DNA of 64,000 nt from Stenotrophomonas sp. ZAC14D1_NAIMI4_1. GTDB lineage: Bacteria; Pseudomonadota; Gammaproteobacteria; Xanthomonadales; Xanthomonadaceae. Of this stretch, positions 9,726-18,669 are shown one piece after another; positions within the stretch are counted from its first letter, which is position 1; every line of letters begins with the position of its first letter. Under the pieces are notes generated by a model that saw only the letters and a list, made by a program, of their open reading frames with translations, made no database searches and had not been told where the DNA came from. The stretch is taken from contig NZ_CP026001.1 of NCBI RefSeq assembly GCF_003086775.1, forward strand, positions 2,940,407-3,004,406. The letters run 5' to 3'. A program made the position numbers and the translations under genes.

Positions 9726-9829
9726 GGCCGGGTGGGGTGGGTTCGCGGGACCGTTGGCGCCATGGATGGCGCCATCGAGCCCCCATGGATGGGTTTACGG
9801 CGTGTCCCGCGAACCCACCCCACCCGGCC
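9726..9829. repeat. Large structured inverted repeat, copy 2 (inverted orientation)
   Basis: Perfect 26-bp arms (9726-9751 and 9804-9829) around a 52-nt core. The core is the reverse complement of copy 1's, with the same two CCAT-apex hairpins. Its outer flank CTGTCAGGGG (9717-9726) is the exact complement of CCCCTGACAG after copy 1, so flank and element are inverted together. Apart from copies 1 and 2 and the terminator, the 9341-9998 gap shows nothing gene-like. Confidence 0.85.
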
Positions 9830-9998
9830 CAGCGCGGCTTCGGCTTGTGAACCCACCCCGCCACGAGGGGCTCCGCCGTTGGCCGGAACCCCCGCGACAA
9901 ACCCGCGCACGTGCGCAATCCCCACGAACGGCGGACAATGGAGATCTCAGGCGGCCCGCCACGCCGCCCCTCCCGCTTTCCGCTGCAAGGAATCCCCC

Positions 9999-11414
9999 AT
10001 GGCCGCCCGCAAGTCCACCGCTCCCCTCATCGAAGTCACCGCCCGCCCCGGCAAGCCGCTGGGCATGGCCCCGGCCACGTTCCTGCGCGACTTCTGGCAG
10101 AAGCGCCCGCTGCTGATCCGCAATGCCTTCCCCGATTTCCAGACCCCGGTGCAGCCGGAAGACCTGGCCGGGCTGGCCTGCGAGGAAGGCGTGCTGGCGC
10201 GCCTGATCCAGCACGACAAGGCCCAGGACGGCTGGCGCGTGCGCAGCGGCCCGTTCCAGGAAGAGGTGTTCCCCGCCCTGCCCGACCGCGACTGGACCCT
10301 GCTCGTGCAGGACGTCGACAAGTGGGACCCGGACGTGCGCGCCCTGATCGAGCACTTCAGCTTCCTGCCGCGCTGGCGCATGGATGACGTGATGATCAGC
10401 TTCGCCGCCACCGGTGGCTCGGTCGGCGCCCACGTCGACCAGTACGACGTGTTCCTGCTGCAGGCCCACGGCCACCGTCGCTGGCAGATCGACGCCAGCG
10501 AATCGATCAAGGGCAAGCGGCCCCCGCTGGGCTTCCGCCCGGACGTGGAACTGAAGCTGCTGCAGGTGTTCAAGCCGACCCACGACTGGGTGCTGGCGCC
10601 GGGCGACATGCTGTATCTGCCGCCGAACGTGCCGCACCACGGCGTGGCCGAAGACCCCTGCCTGACCTTCTCCTTCGGCATGCGCGCGCCGGCCTCGGCC
10701 GAGCTGATCAGCGACTACCTGGACACGCTCATCGCCGATGCGGACGAGAACATCCGTTACCAGGATCCCGACCTGAAGGTCCCGGCCGATCCGAACGAAA
10801 TCGATACGGTAGCGATGGCACGGGTGATCACCGCGCTCAACGCCATCCGCATGAACGATCCGGACAAGCTGGGCGACTGGTTCGGCCGCTTCATCACCAC
10901 CTACCGCGCGGCGGGCGAAGTGATGGCCCACCAGGCGGCACCGGCACCGGAAGAAGTGGTGCAGGCGCTGGCTTCGGGCCTGCTGCTGCAGCGCCACCCG
11001 TGGGCACGCCTGGCCTGGCGCCGGGCCAAGCGCGGCGCCAGCCTGTATGTCAGCGGCCAGGATTTCGCCCTGCCGGTGAAGGACGCACAGCGCCTGGCCG
11101 GCGCCGAGCAGATGGACGCGGCGGCCTATCGTGGCCTGTCCGACAAGGGCCGCGCGGTGCTGCAGCAGCTGCTGGTCGGCGGCGTGTTCCAGCTGATCGA
11201 CCCGAACGAGGTGTTTGACGCCGAGGACGAGGACGAAGGCGAGGATGCCGCGGTGCTGGGCGAAGTGGTCGAAGGCCACGACCAGGTGGCCGAGCTCGAC
11301 GACGAGGTGGTCTCCGACGACGTGCACACCGTAAACGTGCACGACGACGGCATCGAGGTCATCGTCAACTTCGAAGACCACGACGAAGACGACAGCAACG
11401 ACGGCCGCGCCTGA
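9999..11414 (+). CDS. roxA: Ribosomal oxygenase RoxA/YcfD-type (cupin, JmjC-like) with acidic tail
   Basis: A 471-residue Fe(II)/2-oxoglutarate oxygenase of the type that hydroxylates an Arg of ribosomal protein L16. The metal-binding HVD is at 145-147 (GAHVDQYDVFLLQ) and the distal His is in LPPNVPHHGV (about 213). FLRDFWQKRPLLIRNAF marks the family N-terminus. E. coli YcfD has 373 residues. This protein ends in an added tail (408-471) in which 26 of 64 residues are Asp or Glu. The start at MAARKST has AAGGA upstream. It is followed after 3 nt by a GNAT gene, so the two are probably cotranscribed. Confidence 0.88.
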   Translation: MAARKSTAPLIEVTARPGKPLGMAPATFLRDFWQKRPLLIRNAFPDFQTPVQPEDLAGLACEEGVLARLIQHDKAQDGWRVRSGPFQEEVFPALPDRDWTLLVQDVDKWDPDVRALIEHFSFLPRWRMDDVMISFAATGGSVGAHVDQYDVFLLQAHGHRRWQIDASESIKGKRPPLGFRPDVELKLLQVFKPTHDWVLAPGDMLYLPPNVPHHGVAEDPCLTFSFGMRAPASAELISDYLDTLIADADENIRYQDPDLKVPADPNEIDTVAMARVITALNAIRMNDPDKLGDWFGRFITTYRAAGEVMAHQAAPAPEEVVQALASGLLLQRHPWARLAWRRAKRGASLYVSGQDFALPVKDAQRLAGAEQMDAAAYRGLSDKGRAVLQQLLVGGVFQLIDPNEVFDAEDEDEGEDAAVLGEVVEGHDQVAELDDEVVSDDVHTVNVHDDGIEVIVNFEDHDEDDSNDGRA

Positions 11415-11417
11415 GCC

Positions 11418-12320
11418 ATGGCCACCATCCGGGTCCAGCAGGTCAGCCACGCCGACGCCCACGCCGCCATCCACGACGTGCGGCAGCGGGTGTTCGTGCA
11501 GGAACAGGGCATCGCGGCCGAGCTTGAGCGGGATGCGCTGGACCCGGTCAGCGCCCACGCGCTGGCCCTGGACGCCGATGGCCAGCCGGTCGGCACCGGC
11601 CGGCTCGCCCCCGATGGCCGCATCGGCCGCATGGCGGTGCTGGCCAGCCACCGCAACCAGGGGGTCGGCGAGGCCCTGCTGGACGCACTGGTCGAGGCCG
11701 GGCGCGCGCTCGGCCTGGCCGAGGTGCACCTGCATGCGCAGCTGCCAGCCCGTGATTTCTACGCCCGCCAGGGCTTCCTGCCCGAAGGCGCGGTCTTCGA
11801 GGAGGCCGGCATCGGCCACCAGCAGATGCGCCGCCGGCTGGGCGTGGCCAGCGCCATCGACAGCCGCGCCGAGGCCGTGGCCATCACCACCGCCATCATC
11901 CACCGGGCGCGGCGCCAGCTGTGGCTGCACAGCCGCCAGCTCGACCCCGGCCTGCTGGATGCAGCACCGGTGCAGGCGGCCCTGCGCCGCTTCGTCACCG
12001 CCCGCCACGACAAGCAATTGCGGGTGATCGTGCACGACGCGGCCGCCATTGCTGCTGCCGGTTCCCCGCTGCTGGCGCTGGCCCAGCGCCTGCCCAGTGT
12101 GATCCAGTTCCGCGAGGTCAGCGATCCGATCGACCGTGCGCTGGCCTCGGCCTGCCTCGTCAATGACGCGGGCGACTTCTACTTTCGTCTTATCGGCCAT
12201 CGGCTGGACGGCGAAGCCGGGATCGCGCTGCCCGCACGTTCGCAGCCGTTCGAGCAGCAATTGCAGCGCGTCTGGGACCGTTCGCGCGATTGCAGCGAAC
12301 TGCGCGCGCTCGGCATCTGA
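11418..12320 (+). CDS. GNAT acetyltransferase with uncharacterised C-terminal domain
   Basis: A 300-residue protein. The first 140 residues are a GNAT fold with the acetyl-CoA loop region RMAVLASHRNQGVGEALL at about 75-92, and FYARQGFLPEG near its end. The remaining 155 residues (IDSRAEAVAITTAIIHRARRQ onward) form a second domain seen in related proteobacterial proteins, with the LHSRQLDPGLLD pattern; its function is unknown to me. It starts 3 nt after roxA and is probably translationally coupled. The substrate is not evident. The pairing with a ribosomal protein hydroxylase makes a protein or RNA target conceivable, but that is speculation. Confidence 0.75.
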   Translation: MATIRVQQVSHADAHAAIHDVRQRVFVQEQGIAAELERDALDPVSAHALALDADGQPVGTGRLAPDGRIGRMAVLASHRNQGVGEALLDALVEAGRALGLAEVHLHAQLPARDFYARQGFLPEGAVFEEAGIGHQQMRRRLGVASAIDSRAEAVAITTAIIHRARRQLWLHSRQLDPGLLDAAPVQAALRRFVTARHDKQLRVIVHDAAAIAAAGSPLLALAQRLPSVIQFREVSDPIDRALASACLVNDAGDFYFRLIGHRLDGEAGIALPARSQPFEQQLQRVWDRSRDCSELRALGI

Positions 12321-12407
12321 GCGCGCTGTCCCGGACAAACCTGTCTGGGAGCGACACCGGGGGACGCGCAATGCCGTTGGCGGTGCCCCTTCGTGTCCGG
12401 ATGGGGG

Positions 12408-12413
12408 TACAAT
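12408..12413 (+). promoter_or_regulatory. Possible -10 element upstream of sucA
   Basis: TACAAT sits 94 nt before the sucA GTG, in a 186-bp gap, following GGGGG. No good -35 hexamer is visible 17 bp upstream, so this is a weak call. Confidence 0.35.
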
Positions 12414-12506
12414 TTGGCCGTTTGAACGCGCCCGTGCAGGGCTATTCATTTTCCTGCAGGGTCCTTCTGAAGCCATACCCCACAAAGCGAATCAGCACCC
12501 TCCATC

Positions 12507-15338
12507 GTGGACAATCAACTGAAGCAGTTTGCGCAATCTTCGCAACTCGCCGGCGGCAACGCCTCCTATGTCGAGGACCTGTACGAGCAGTACCTGGTCT
12601 CCCCGGATAGTGTCGATCCCAAATGGAAAACCTACTTCGACGGCTTCAAGGGCCGTGAAGCAGGCGACATTCCGCACTCGGCCGTCATCTCCCACATCGC
12701 GGACGCGGCCAAGGATGCGCTGAAAGCCGGCACCGGCACGGGTGCAGGCGACGAGCGTGAGCGCAATGTCGGTCGTCTGATCACTGCCTACCGCTCGCGC
12801 GGCCACCTCGATGCGCGCCTGGACCCGCTGGGCCTGACCACGCCGGTCAACACCCCGGACCTGGGCCTGCCGTTCCACAGCCTGTCCGACGGCGATCTCA
12901 ACAGTGAGTTCAGCACCGGCGGCGTCGGCGGCCAGCCGCGCATGAAGCTGCGTGACCTGCTGGCACGCCTGAAGGCGACCTACACCGGCTCGATCGGTGC
13001 AGAGTTCATGCACATCGCCGAAGTCGAGCAGCGCCAGTGGATCTACAAGAAGCTGGAACTGGCCGGTGGCAACTACCAGCTGGACGCTGACACCCAGCGC
13101 CGCACGCTGGAGCGCCTGACCGCCGCCGAAGGCCTCGAGCGCTACCTGCACACCAAGTACGTCGGCCAGAAGCGCTTCTCGCTGGAAGGCGGCGACTCGC
13201 TGATCCCGATGATGGACACCATCATCCGCAGCGCCGGCAAGGATGGCGTCAAGGACGTGGTCGTCGGCATGGCCCACCGCGGCCGCCTGAACGTGCTCGT
13301 CAACACCCTCGGCAAGAACCCGCGCAAGCTGTTCGACGAGTTCGAAGGCAAGTTCGAGCACGACGAGCACGCCTCGGCCGGCGACGTGAAGTACCACATG
13401 GGCTTCTCGGCCGACGTGGCCACCGACGGTGGCCCGGTGCACCTGGCGCTGGCGTTCAACCCGTCGCACCTGGAAATCGCCGACCCGGTGGTTGCCGGTT
13501 CCGTGCGTTCGCGCCAGGAGCGCCGCAAGGACACCGCCCGCAAGCAGGTCATGCCGATCCTCATCCACGGCGACGCGGCCTTCTCCGGCCAGGGCGTGGT
13601 CATGGAGCTGTTCCAGATGTCGCAGGCCCGCGGCTTCGCCGTCGGCGGCACCGTGCACATCGTGGTCAACAACCAGGTCGGCTTCACCACCTCCAACCCG
13701 CTGGATACGCGCTCCACGCGCTATGCCACCGACGTGGCGAAGATGATCGCCGCACCGGTGCTGCACGTGAACGGCGATGATCCGGAAGCAGTCGTGTTCG
13801 CCGCGCAGCTGGCCTTCGAGTTCCGCCAGAAGTTCGCCAAGGACGTGGTCATCGACCTGATGTGCTACCGCCGTTGGGGCCACAACGAGGCCGACGAACC
13901 GGCGATCACCCAGCCGCTGATGTACCAGGTGATCCGCAAGCACCCGACCACCCGCGAGCTGTACGCCGAGCAGCTGGAAAAGGCAGGCGTGATCGCCGCC
14001 GGCGCCGGCAAGGCGATGGTCGATGCGTACCGCGACAAGCTGGACGGTGGCGAAGTGACCACCGAACTGGCCAAGGTCGAGAAGACCCCGCCGACCAGCC
14101 CGCTGTTCGTCGATTGGCCGAAGCTGCTGGAAGGCAAGCTGTCCGATGAGATCTCCACCAAGGTGGACAAGGACAAGCTGGTCGAGCTGGCCAAGCTGAT
14201 CAATACCGTGCCGGAAGAAGTGCAGCTGCACTCGCGCGTGTCGAAGGTCTACGACGACCGCCGCAAGATGGCCGCCGGCGAGATCCCGGGCGACTGGGGC
14301 TTTGCCGAGAACCTGGCCTACGCCACCCTGCTGGACGAGGGCAATGCCCTGCGCCTGGTCGGCCAGGACGTCGGCCGCGGCACCTTCACCCACCGCCACG
14401 CGATCCTGCACGACCAGAAGACCGACAACTACTACCTGCCGCTGCGGCAGCTGGTGGATTCGCCGGAGAAGGCCACCATCATCGATTCGCTGCTGAGCGA
14501 AGAAGCCGTGATGGCCTACGAGTACGGTTTCTCGACCACCGATCCCAACACCCTGTGCATCTGGGAAGGCCAGTTCGGCGACTTCGCCAACGGCGCCCAG
14601 GTGGTGATCGACCAGTTCATCGCCGCCGGCGAAGCCAAGTGGGGGCGTATTTCCGGCCTGACCCTGCTGCTGCCGCACGGTTATGAAGGCCAAGGCCCGG
14701 AACACAGCTCGGCGCGCCTGGAGCGCTTCCTGCAGCTGTGCGCGCTGGAAAACATGCTGGTCGTGGTTCCGTCCACCCCGGCACAGGCCTTCCACATGCT
14801 GCGCCGCCAGCAGCACCTGACCACCCGCAAGCCGCTGGTGGTGATGTCGCCCAAGTCGCTGCTGCGCCACAAGCTGGCCGTGTCGACCCTGGACGAGCTG
14901 GCCAACGGCGAGTTCCAGCACCTGATCGGCGATGCCAATGCCGATGCCAAGAAGGTCAAGCGCGTGGTGCTGTGCTCGGGCAAGGTCTACTACGACCTGC
15001 TGGAAGACCAGACCAAGCGTGGCCAGGACGACGTGGCGATCATCCGCGTGGAACAGCTGTACCCGTTCCCGCGTGCGCTGCTGGCCGCCGAACTGAAGAA
15101 GTACGGCAAGGCCACCGACGTGGTGTGGACGCAGGAAGAACCGCAGAACCAGGGTGCGTGGTACCAGATCCGCCACCACCTGCAGTTCTGCCTGGCCGAA
15201 GGCCAGAACCTGCACTACGCCGGTCGCGCACGTTCGGCTTCGCCGGCTGCCGGTCACATGGCTGACCACGTCCGCGAACAGCAGCAGCTGGTCGCCGATG
15301 CACTGGTCAACCCGTTCAACGACACGTTCGCTGAATAA
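12507..15338 (+). CDS. sucA: 2-oxoglutarate dehydrogenase E1 component
   Basis: A 943-residue thiamine-diphosphate enzyme that decarboxylates 2-oxoglutarate in the TCA cycle and passes the succinyl group to SucB. Recognisable segments are the N-terminal NASYVEDLYEQYLVSPDSVD, GMAHRGRLNVLVN, GDAAFSGQGVVMELFQMS, CYRRWGHNEADEPA and HGYEGQGPEHSSARLERFLQ. Length matches E. coli SucA (933). Translation starts at GTG; the next codons (DNQLKQFAQSSQL) fit the family. It is followed by sucB after 40 nt and then lpd, the standard operon order. Confidence 0.97.
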   Translation: MDNQLKQFAQSSQLAGGNASYVEDLYEQYLVSPDSVDPKWKTYFDGFKGREAGDIPHSAVISHIADAAKDALKAGTGTGAGDERERNVGRLITAYRSRGHLDARLDPLGLTTPVNTPDLGLPFHSLSDGDLNSEFSTGGVGGQPRMKLRDLLARLKATYTGSIGAEFMHIAEVEQRQWIYKKLELAGGNYQLDADTQRRTLERLTAAEGLERYLHTKYVGQKRFSLEGGDSLIPMMDTIIRSAGKDGVKDVVVGMAHRGRLNVLVNTLGKNPRKLFDEFEGKFEHDEHASAGDVKYHMGFSADVATDGGPVHLALAFNPSHLEIADPVVAGSVRSRQERRKDTARKQVMPILIHGDAAFSGQGVVMELFQMSQARGFAVGGTVHIVVNNQVGFTTSNPLDTRSTRYATDVAKMIAAPVLHVNGDDPEAVVFAAQLAFEFRQKFAKDVVIDLMCYRRWGHNEADEPAITQPLMYQVIRKHPTTRELYAEQLEKAGVIAAGAGKAMVDAYRDKLDGGEVTTELAKVEKTPPTSPLFVDWPKLLEGKLSDEISTKVDKDKLVELAKLINTVPEEVQLHSRVSKVYDDRRKMAAGEIPGDWGFAENLAYATLLDEGNALRLVGQDVGRGTFTHRHAILHDQKTDNYYLPLRQLVDSPEKATIIDSLLSEEAVMAYEYGFSTTDPNTLCIWEGQFGDFANGAQVVIDQFIAAGEAKWGRISGLTLLLPHGYEGQGPEHSSARLERFLQLCALENMLVVVPSTPAQAFHMLRRQQHLTTRKPLVVMSPKSLLRHKLAVSTLDELANGEFQHLIGDANADAKKVKRVVLCSGKVYYDLLEDQTKRGQDDVAIIRVEQLYPFPRALLAAELKKYGKATDVVWTQEEPQNQGAWYQIRHHLQFCLAEGQNLHYAGRARSASPAAGHMADHVREQQQLVADALVNPFNDTFAE

Positions 15339-15378
15339 CCCTCCCCCTATTTAGAAGACAAACCAGGAAGCTCCCGCA

Positions 15379-16581
15379 ATGGCCACCGAAGTCAAAGCCC
15401 CGGTACTGCCCGAATCCGTCGCCGACGGCACCATCGCCACCTGGCACAAGAAGGTGGGCGACGCCGTCAAGCGCGACGAAAACCTGCTTGACCTGGAAAC
15501 CGACAAGGTCGTCCTGGAAGTGCCGTCGCCGGTCGATGGCGTGATCAAGGAGATCAAGTTCAAGGAAGGCGACACCGTGACCTCCAGCCAGGTCGTGGCG
15601 ATCATCGAAGAAGGCGCCGTGGCTGCTGCCCCGGCTCCGGCCGCTGAAGCCGCTCCGGCTGCCGCCGCTGCCCCGGCCGCTGCTGCCCCGGCCGCTGCCG
15701 CCGCTCCGGCCCCGGCTGCCAAGTCGGCTGCCGACACCCTGCCGCCGGGTGCCCGCTTCACCGCCATCACCGAAGGCGTGAACCCGGCTGACGTCGACGG
15801 CACCGGCCGTCGCGGCGCCGTGACCAAGGAAGACATCGTCAACTTCGCCCGCAACGGCGGCGCCGGCAAGGCCGGTGGCGCACGTCCGGAAGAACGCGTG
15901 CCGATGACCCGCATCCGCAAGCGCATCGCCGAACGCCTGATGGAGTCGAAGAACTCCACCGCCATGCTGACCACCTTCAACGAAGTCGACCTGTCCAAGG
16001 TGTCGGCCGCGCGCAAGGACCTGCAGGACGAGTTCGTCAAGGCACACGGCATCAAGCTGGGCTTCATGAGCTTCTTCGTGAAGGCCGCTGCCAACGCCCT
16101 GCAGCGCTTCCCGCTGGTCAACGCCTCGATCGACGGCGACGACATCATCTACCACGGCTATTCGGACATCTCGATCGCCGTGTCCACCGAGAAGGGCCTG
16201 GTCACCCCGGTCCTGCGCAACGTCGAGCGCATGTCGTTCGCCGACATCGAAAAGACCATCGCCGACTACGCCAAGAAGGCGCGTGACGGCAAGCTGGGCC
16301 TGGACGAACTGCAGGGCGGCACCTTCACCGTGACCAACGGCGGCACCTTTGGTTCGCTGCTGTCGACCCCGATCATCAACCCGCCGCAGAGCGCCATCCT
16401 GGGCATGCACGCCATCAAGGAGCGTCCGATCGCCCAGAACGGCCAGGTCGTGATCGCGCCGATGATGTACCTGGCCCTGTCCTACGACCATCGCATCATC
16501 GATGGCAAGGACTCGGTGCAGTTCCTGGTGGACATCAAGAACCAGCTGGAAAACCCGGGCCGCATGCTGTTCGGCCTGTAA
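15379..16581 (+). CDS. sucB: Dihydrolipoyllysine-residue succinyltransferase (E2 of 2-oxoglutarate dehydrogenase)
   Basis: A 400-residue acyltransferase core. A single lipoyl domain (1-77) carries the modified Lys in [15 protein letters not shown]. An Ala/Pro-rich linker (about 80-115) follows, then the peripheral-subunit-binding domain ([20 protein letters not shown], about 130-155), and the catalytic domain ending in [15 protein letters not shown] with the active-site HxxxD. The linker is almost pure Ala and Pro, as expected for a swinging arm. It lies between sucA and lpd. Confidence 0.97.
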   Translation: MATEVKAPVLPESVADGTIATWHKKVGDAVKRDENLLDLETDKVVLEVPSPVDGVIKEIKFKEGDTVTSSQVVAIIEEGAVAAAPAPAAEAAPAAAAAPAAAAPAAAAAPAPAAKSAADTLPPGARFTAITEGVNPADVDGTGRRGAVTKEDIVNFARNGGAGKAGGARPEERVPMTRIRKRIAERLMESKNSTAMLTTFNEVDLSKVSAARKDLQDEFVKAHGIKLGFMSFFVKAAANALQRFPLVNASIDGDDIIYHGYSDISIAVSTEKGLVTPVLRNVERMSFADIEKTIADYAKKARDGKLGLDELQGGTFTVTNGGTFGSLLSTPIINPPQSAILGMHAIKERPIAQNGQVVIAPMMYLALSYDHRIIDGKDSVQFLVDIKNQLENPGRMLFGL

Positions 16582-16592
16582 GAGACCTCCCG

Positions 16593-16616
16593 CCCCTCCG
16601 CGCCCGCGCGGAGGGG
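16593..16616 (+). terminator. Intercistronic hairpin between sucB and lpd
   Basis: A 10-bp GC stem (CCCCTCCGCG and its complement, four-base loop) starts 11 nt after the sucB stop. It is followed by TTCTGG, not a clear T-run, so it is more likely a partial attenuator or RNA-stability element than a full terminator. Confidence 0.5.
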
Positions 16617-16644
16617 TTCTGGTAATGCATCAAGGAATAATTCA

Positions 16645-18081
16645 ATGGCTGAACAATTCGACGTCGTCGTCATCGGTGCAGGCCCGGCCGGTTACCACGC
16701 TGCCATCCGCGCGGCACAGCTGGGCCTGAAGACCGCCTGCATCGACGCAGCGCTGGGCAAGGACGGCAAGCCGGCACTGGGCGGCACCTGCCTGCGCGTG
16801 GGCTGCATCCCGTCCAAGGCGCTGCTGGATTCCTCGCGCCAGTTCTGGAACATGGGCCACATCTTTGGCGACCACGGCATCAGCTTCAAGGATGCCAAGA
16901 TCGACGTCGAAGCGATGGTTGGCCGCAAGGACAAGATCGTCAAGCAGTTCACTGGCGGCATCGCCATGCTGTTCAAGGCCAACAAGGTCGCCACCTACTA
17001 CGGTTTCGGTGAACTGCAGCCGGGCAACGTGGTCAAGGTGAAGCAGCACGACGGTTCGGAAGTCGAGCTGAAGGGCACCAACGTCATCATCGCCGCCGGT
17101 TCGGATTCGATCGAACTGCCGTTCGCCAAGTTCGACGGCGACGTCATCGTCGACAACGTCGGCGGCCTGGACTTCACCGAAGTGCCGAACCGCCTGGCCG
17201 TGATCGGCGCCGGCGTCATCGGCCTGGAACTGGGCAGCGTGTGGAAGCGCCTGGGCGCTGAAGTCACCATCCTGGAAGCACTGCCGGAGTTCCTGGCCGT
17301 GGCCGACGCCGAAGTGGCCAAGACCGCTGCCAAGGAATTCAAGAAGCAGGGCCTGGACATCCGCCTCGGTGCCAAGGTCTCCAAGACCGAGATCACCGGC
17401 AAGGGCAAGAAGAAGGAAGTCGTTGTCACCTACACCGACAGCGAAGGCGAGAAGACCCTGACCGTGGACAAGCTGCTGGTGGCCGTCGGCCGTCGCGCCG
17501 CCACCAAGGGCCTGCTGGCCGAAGGCACCGGCGTGAAGGTCAACGAGCGTGGCCAGATCGAAGTCGACGCGCACTGCCACACCGGCGTCAACGGCGTCTG
17601 GGCAGTGGGTGACTGCGTGCGCGGCCCGATGCTGGCGCACAAGGGCTTCGAGGAAGGCATCGCGGTTGCCGAACTGATCGCCGGCCTGCCGGGCCACGTC
17701 AACTTCGACACCATCCCGTGGGTCATCTACACCGAGCCGGAACTGGCCTGGGTCGGCAAGACCGAAGCGCAGCTGAAGGCCGAAGGCATTCCGTACAAGG
17801 CCGGCAGCTTCCCGTTCGCCGCCAACGGTCGCGCCGTGGCGATGATCGAGCCGGCAGGCTTCGTGAAGATCCTGGCCCATGCCGAAACCGATCGCATCCT
17901 CGGCATGCACCTGGTCGGCGCCAACGTCTCCGAGCTGGTGCACGAAGGCGTGCTGACCATGGAGTTCAGCGGCTCGGCCGATGACCTGGCCCGCATCTGC
18001 CACGCCCACCCGTCGCTGTCGGAAGTGATCCACGACGCGGCGATGGCGGTCAGCAAGCGCGCCATCCACAAGGCGAACTGA
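16645..18081 (+). CDS. lpdA: Dihydrolipoyl dehydrogenase (E3)
   Basis: A 478-residue FAD enzyme that reoxidises lipoamide for the 2-oxoglutarate complex and possibly others. Features are FAD-binding GAGPAGYHAA (11-20), the redox disulfide in GGTCLRVGCIPSKALL (Cys49 and Cys54), NAD-binding GAGVIGLELGSVW, a second FAD motif (GVWAVGDCVRG), and the C-terminal His-Glu pair in CHAHPSLSEV. It lies 63 nt after sucB behind a GC hairpin, and is followed by a SMAG repeat and a terminator. Confidence 0.96.
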   Translation: MAEQFDVVVIGAGPAGYHAAIRAAQLGLKTACIDAALGKDGKPALGGTCLRVGCIPSKALLDSSRQFWNMGHIFGDHGISFKDAKIDVEAMVGRKDKIVKQFTGGIAMLFKANKVATYYGFGELQPGNVVKVKQHDGSEVELKGTNVIIAAGSDSIELPFAKFDGDVIVDNVGGLDFTEVPNRLAVIGAGVIGLELGSVWKRLGAEVTILEALPEFLAVADAEVAKTAAKEFKKQGLDIRLGAKVSKTEITGKGKKKEVVVTYTDSEGEKTLTVDKLLVAVGRRAATKGLLAEGTGVKVNERGQIEVDAHCHTGVNGVWAVGDCVRGPMLAHKGFEEGIAVAELIAGLPGHVNFDTIPWVIYTEPELAWVGKTEAQLKAEGIPYKAGSFPFAANGRAVAMIEPAGFVKILAHAETDRILGMHLVGANVSELVHEGVLTMEFSGSADDLARICHAHPSLSEVIHDAAMAVSKRAIHKAN

Positions 18082-18092
18082 TCTGCATCACG

Positions 18093-18117
18093 GTAGGTGC
18101 CGACCGTTGGTCGGCAC
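18093..18117 (+). repeat. SMAG-like GTAG palindrome after lpd
   Basis: GTAGGTGCCGACC followed by its complement GGTCGGCAC: a perfect hairpin of the GTAG family, directly upstream of the operon terminator. Its stem matches the copy at 49774-49799. Confidence 0.75.
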
Positions 18118-18130
18118 TCGCCTGCAAACC

Positions 18131-18156
18131 AAAAACCCCGCTTCGGCGGGGTTTTT
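18131..18156 (+). terminator. Rho-independent terminator of the sucA-sucB-lpd operon
   Basis: AAAAACCCCGC, TTC loop, GGCGGGGTTTTT: short strong stem with a T-run, 50 nt after the lpd stop. Confidence 0.92.
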
Positions 18157-18240
18157 CGTTGCCTGCAGCAGCGCCGCGTGTCTTGACCCTGCAATGCTGC
18201 GGTTCAATGATCGGGGCATCTGACCAAGGAAGGAAAGTCC

Positions 18241-18669
18241 ATGCGCTCGACTCCCCTCGCCCGCACGTCGCGCGCCGCTGCGGTGATGTTGATGGCAACC
18301 CTGGTTCCGCTGCTGGCCTGCGCAGCCGAACCGCTGGAAGGCGACTACCGCAGGGCCTCGGTGCAACCGGTTGAAGTAAGCCCGCTAGGCACCAACCAGA
18401 TCAGGATCCGCTACAGCATGCCGGGCGAAACCCTGTTCCACTCACCTGGCGTCGATTACCGCTCCGCCGACGGCACCCTGCAGATCGCCATCCGCCGCTG
18501 CGGCATCAAGGACAGCGGCTGCACTGTCACGGCCAAGGCCACCTCGCCCAAGGGCGATCCGTGGCGGCCCGAAGTCGTGCTGCCCTACCGCGGCGAGAAG
18601 ATCATGATGATGTACAGCGATGGCCAGCAGCAGGTCGTCCCTGCACCGCCGGCAGCGGGTTCACGCTGA
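18241..18669 (+). CDS. Small exported protein of unknown function
   Basis: A 142-residue protein behind an AAGGAAAG ribosome site. An N-terminal signal peptide (hydrophobic about 13-27, cleavage near CAAEP) is followed by a compact domain with two Cys (IRRCGIKDSGCTV), which could form a disulfide. I recognise no catalytic motif; the strand-rich pattern suggests a small beta-fold periplasmic protein. The 3' end overlaps the convergent LysR gene by 9 bp, so the two mRNAs are complementary at their ends. Confidence 0.7.
   Translation: MRSTPLARTSRAAAVMLMATLVPLLACAAEPLEGDYRRASVQPVEVSPLGTNQIRIRYSMPGETLFHSPGVDYRSADGTLQIAIRRCGIKDSGCTVTAKATSPKGDPWRPEVVLPYRGEKIMMMYSDGQQQVVPAPPAAGSR

Noticed and set aside
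9940..9998. A longer N-terminus for the RoxA protein reading through the repeat region
   Set aside because: The frame is open far upstream, but the extra residues come from repeat copy 2 and are not like the family; the MAARKST start has a ribosome site.
12492..15269. A minus-strand open frame of about 925 codons opposite sucA
   Set aside because: Pure shadow of the sucA codons; sucA is unambiguous.
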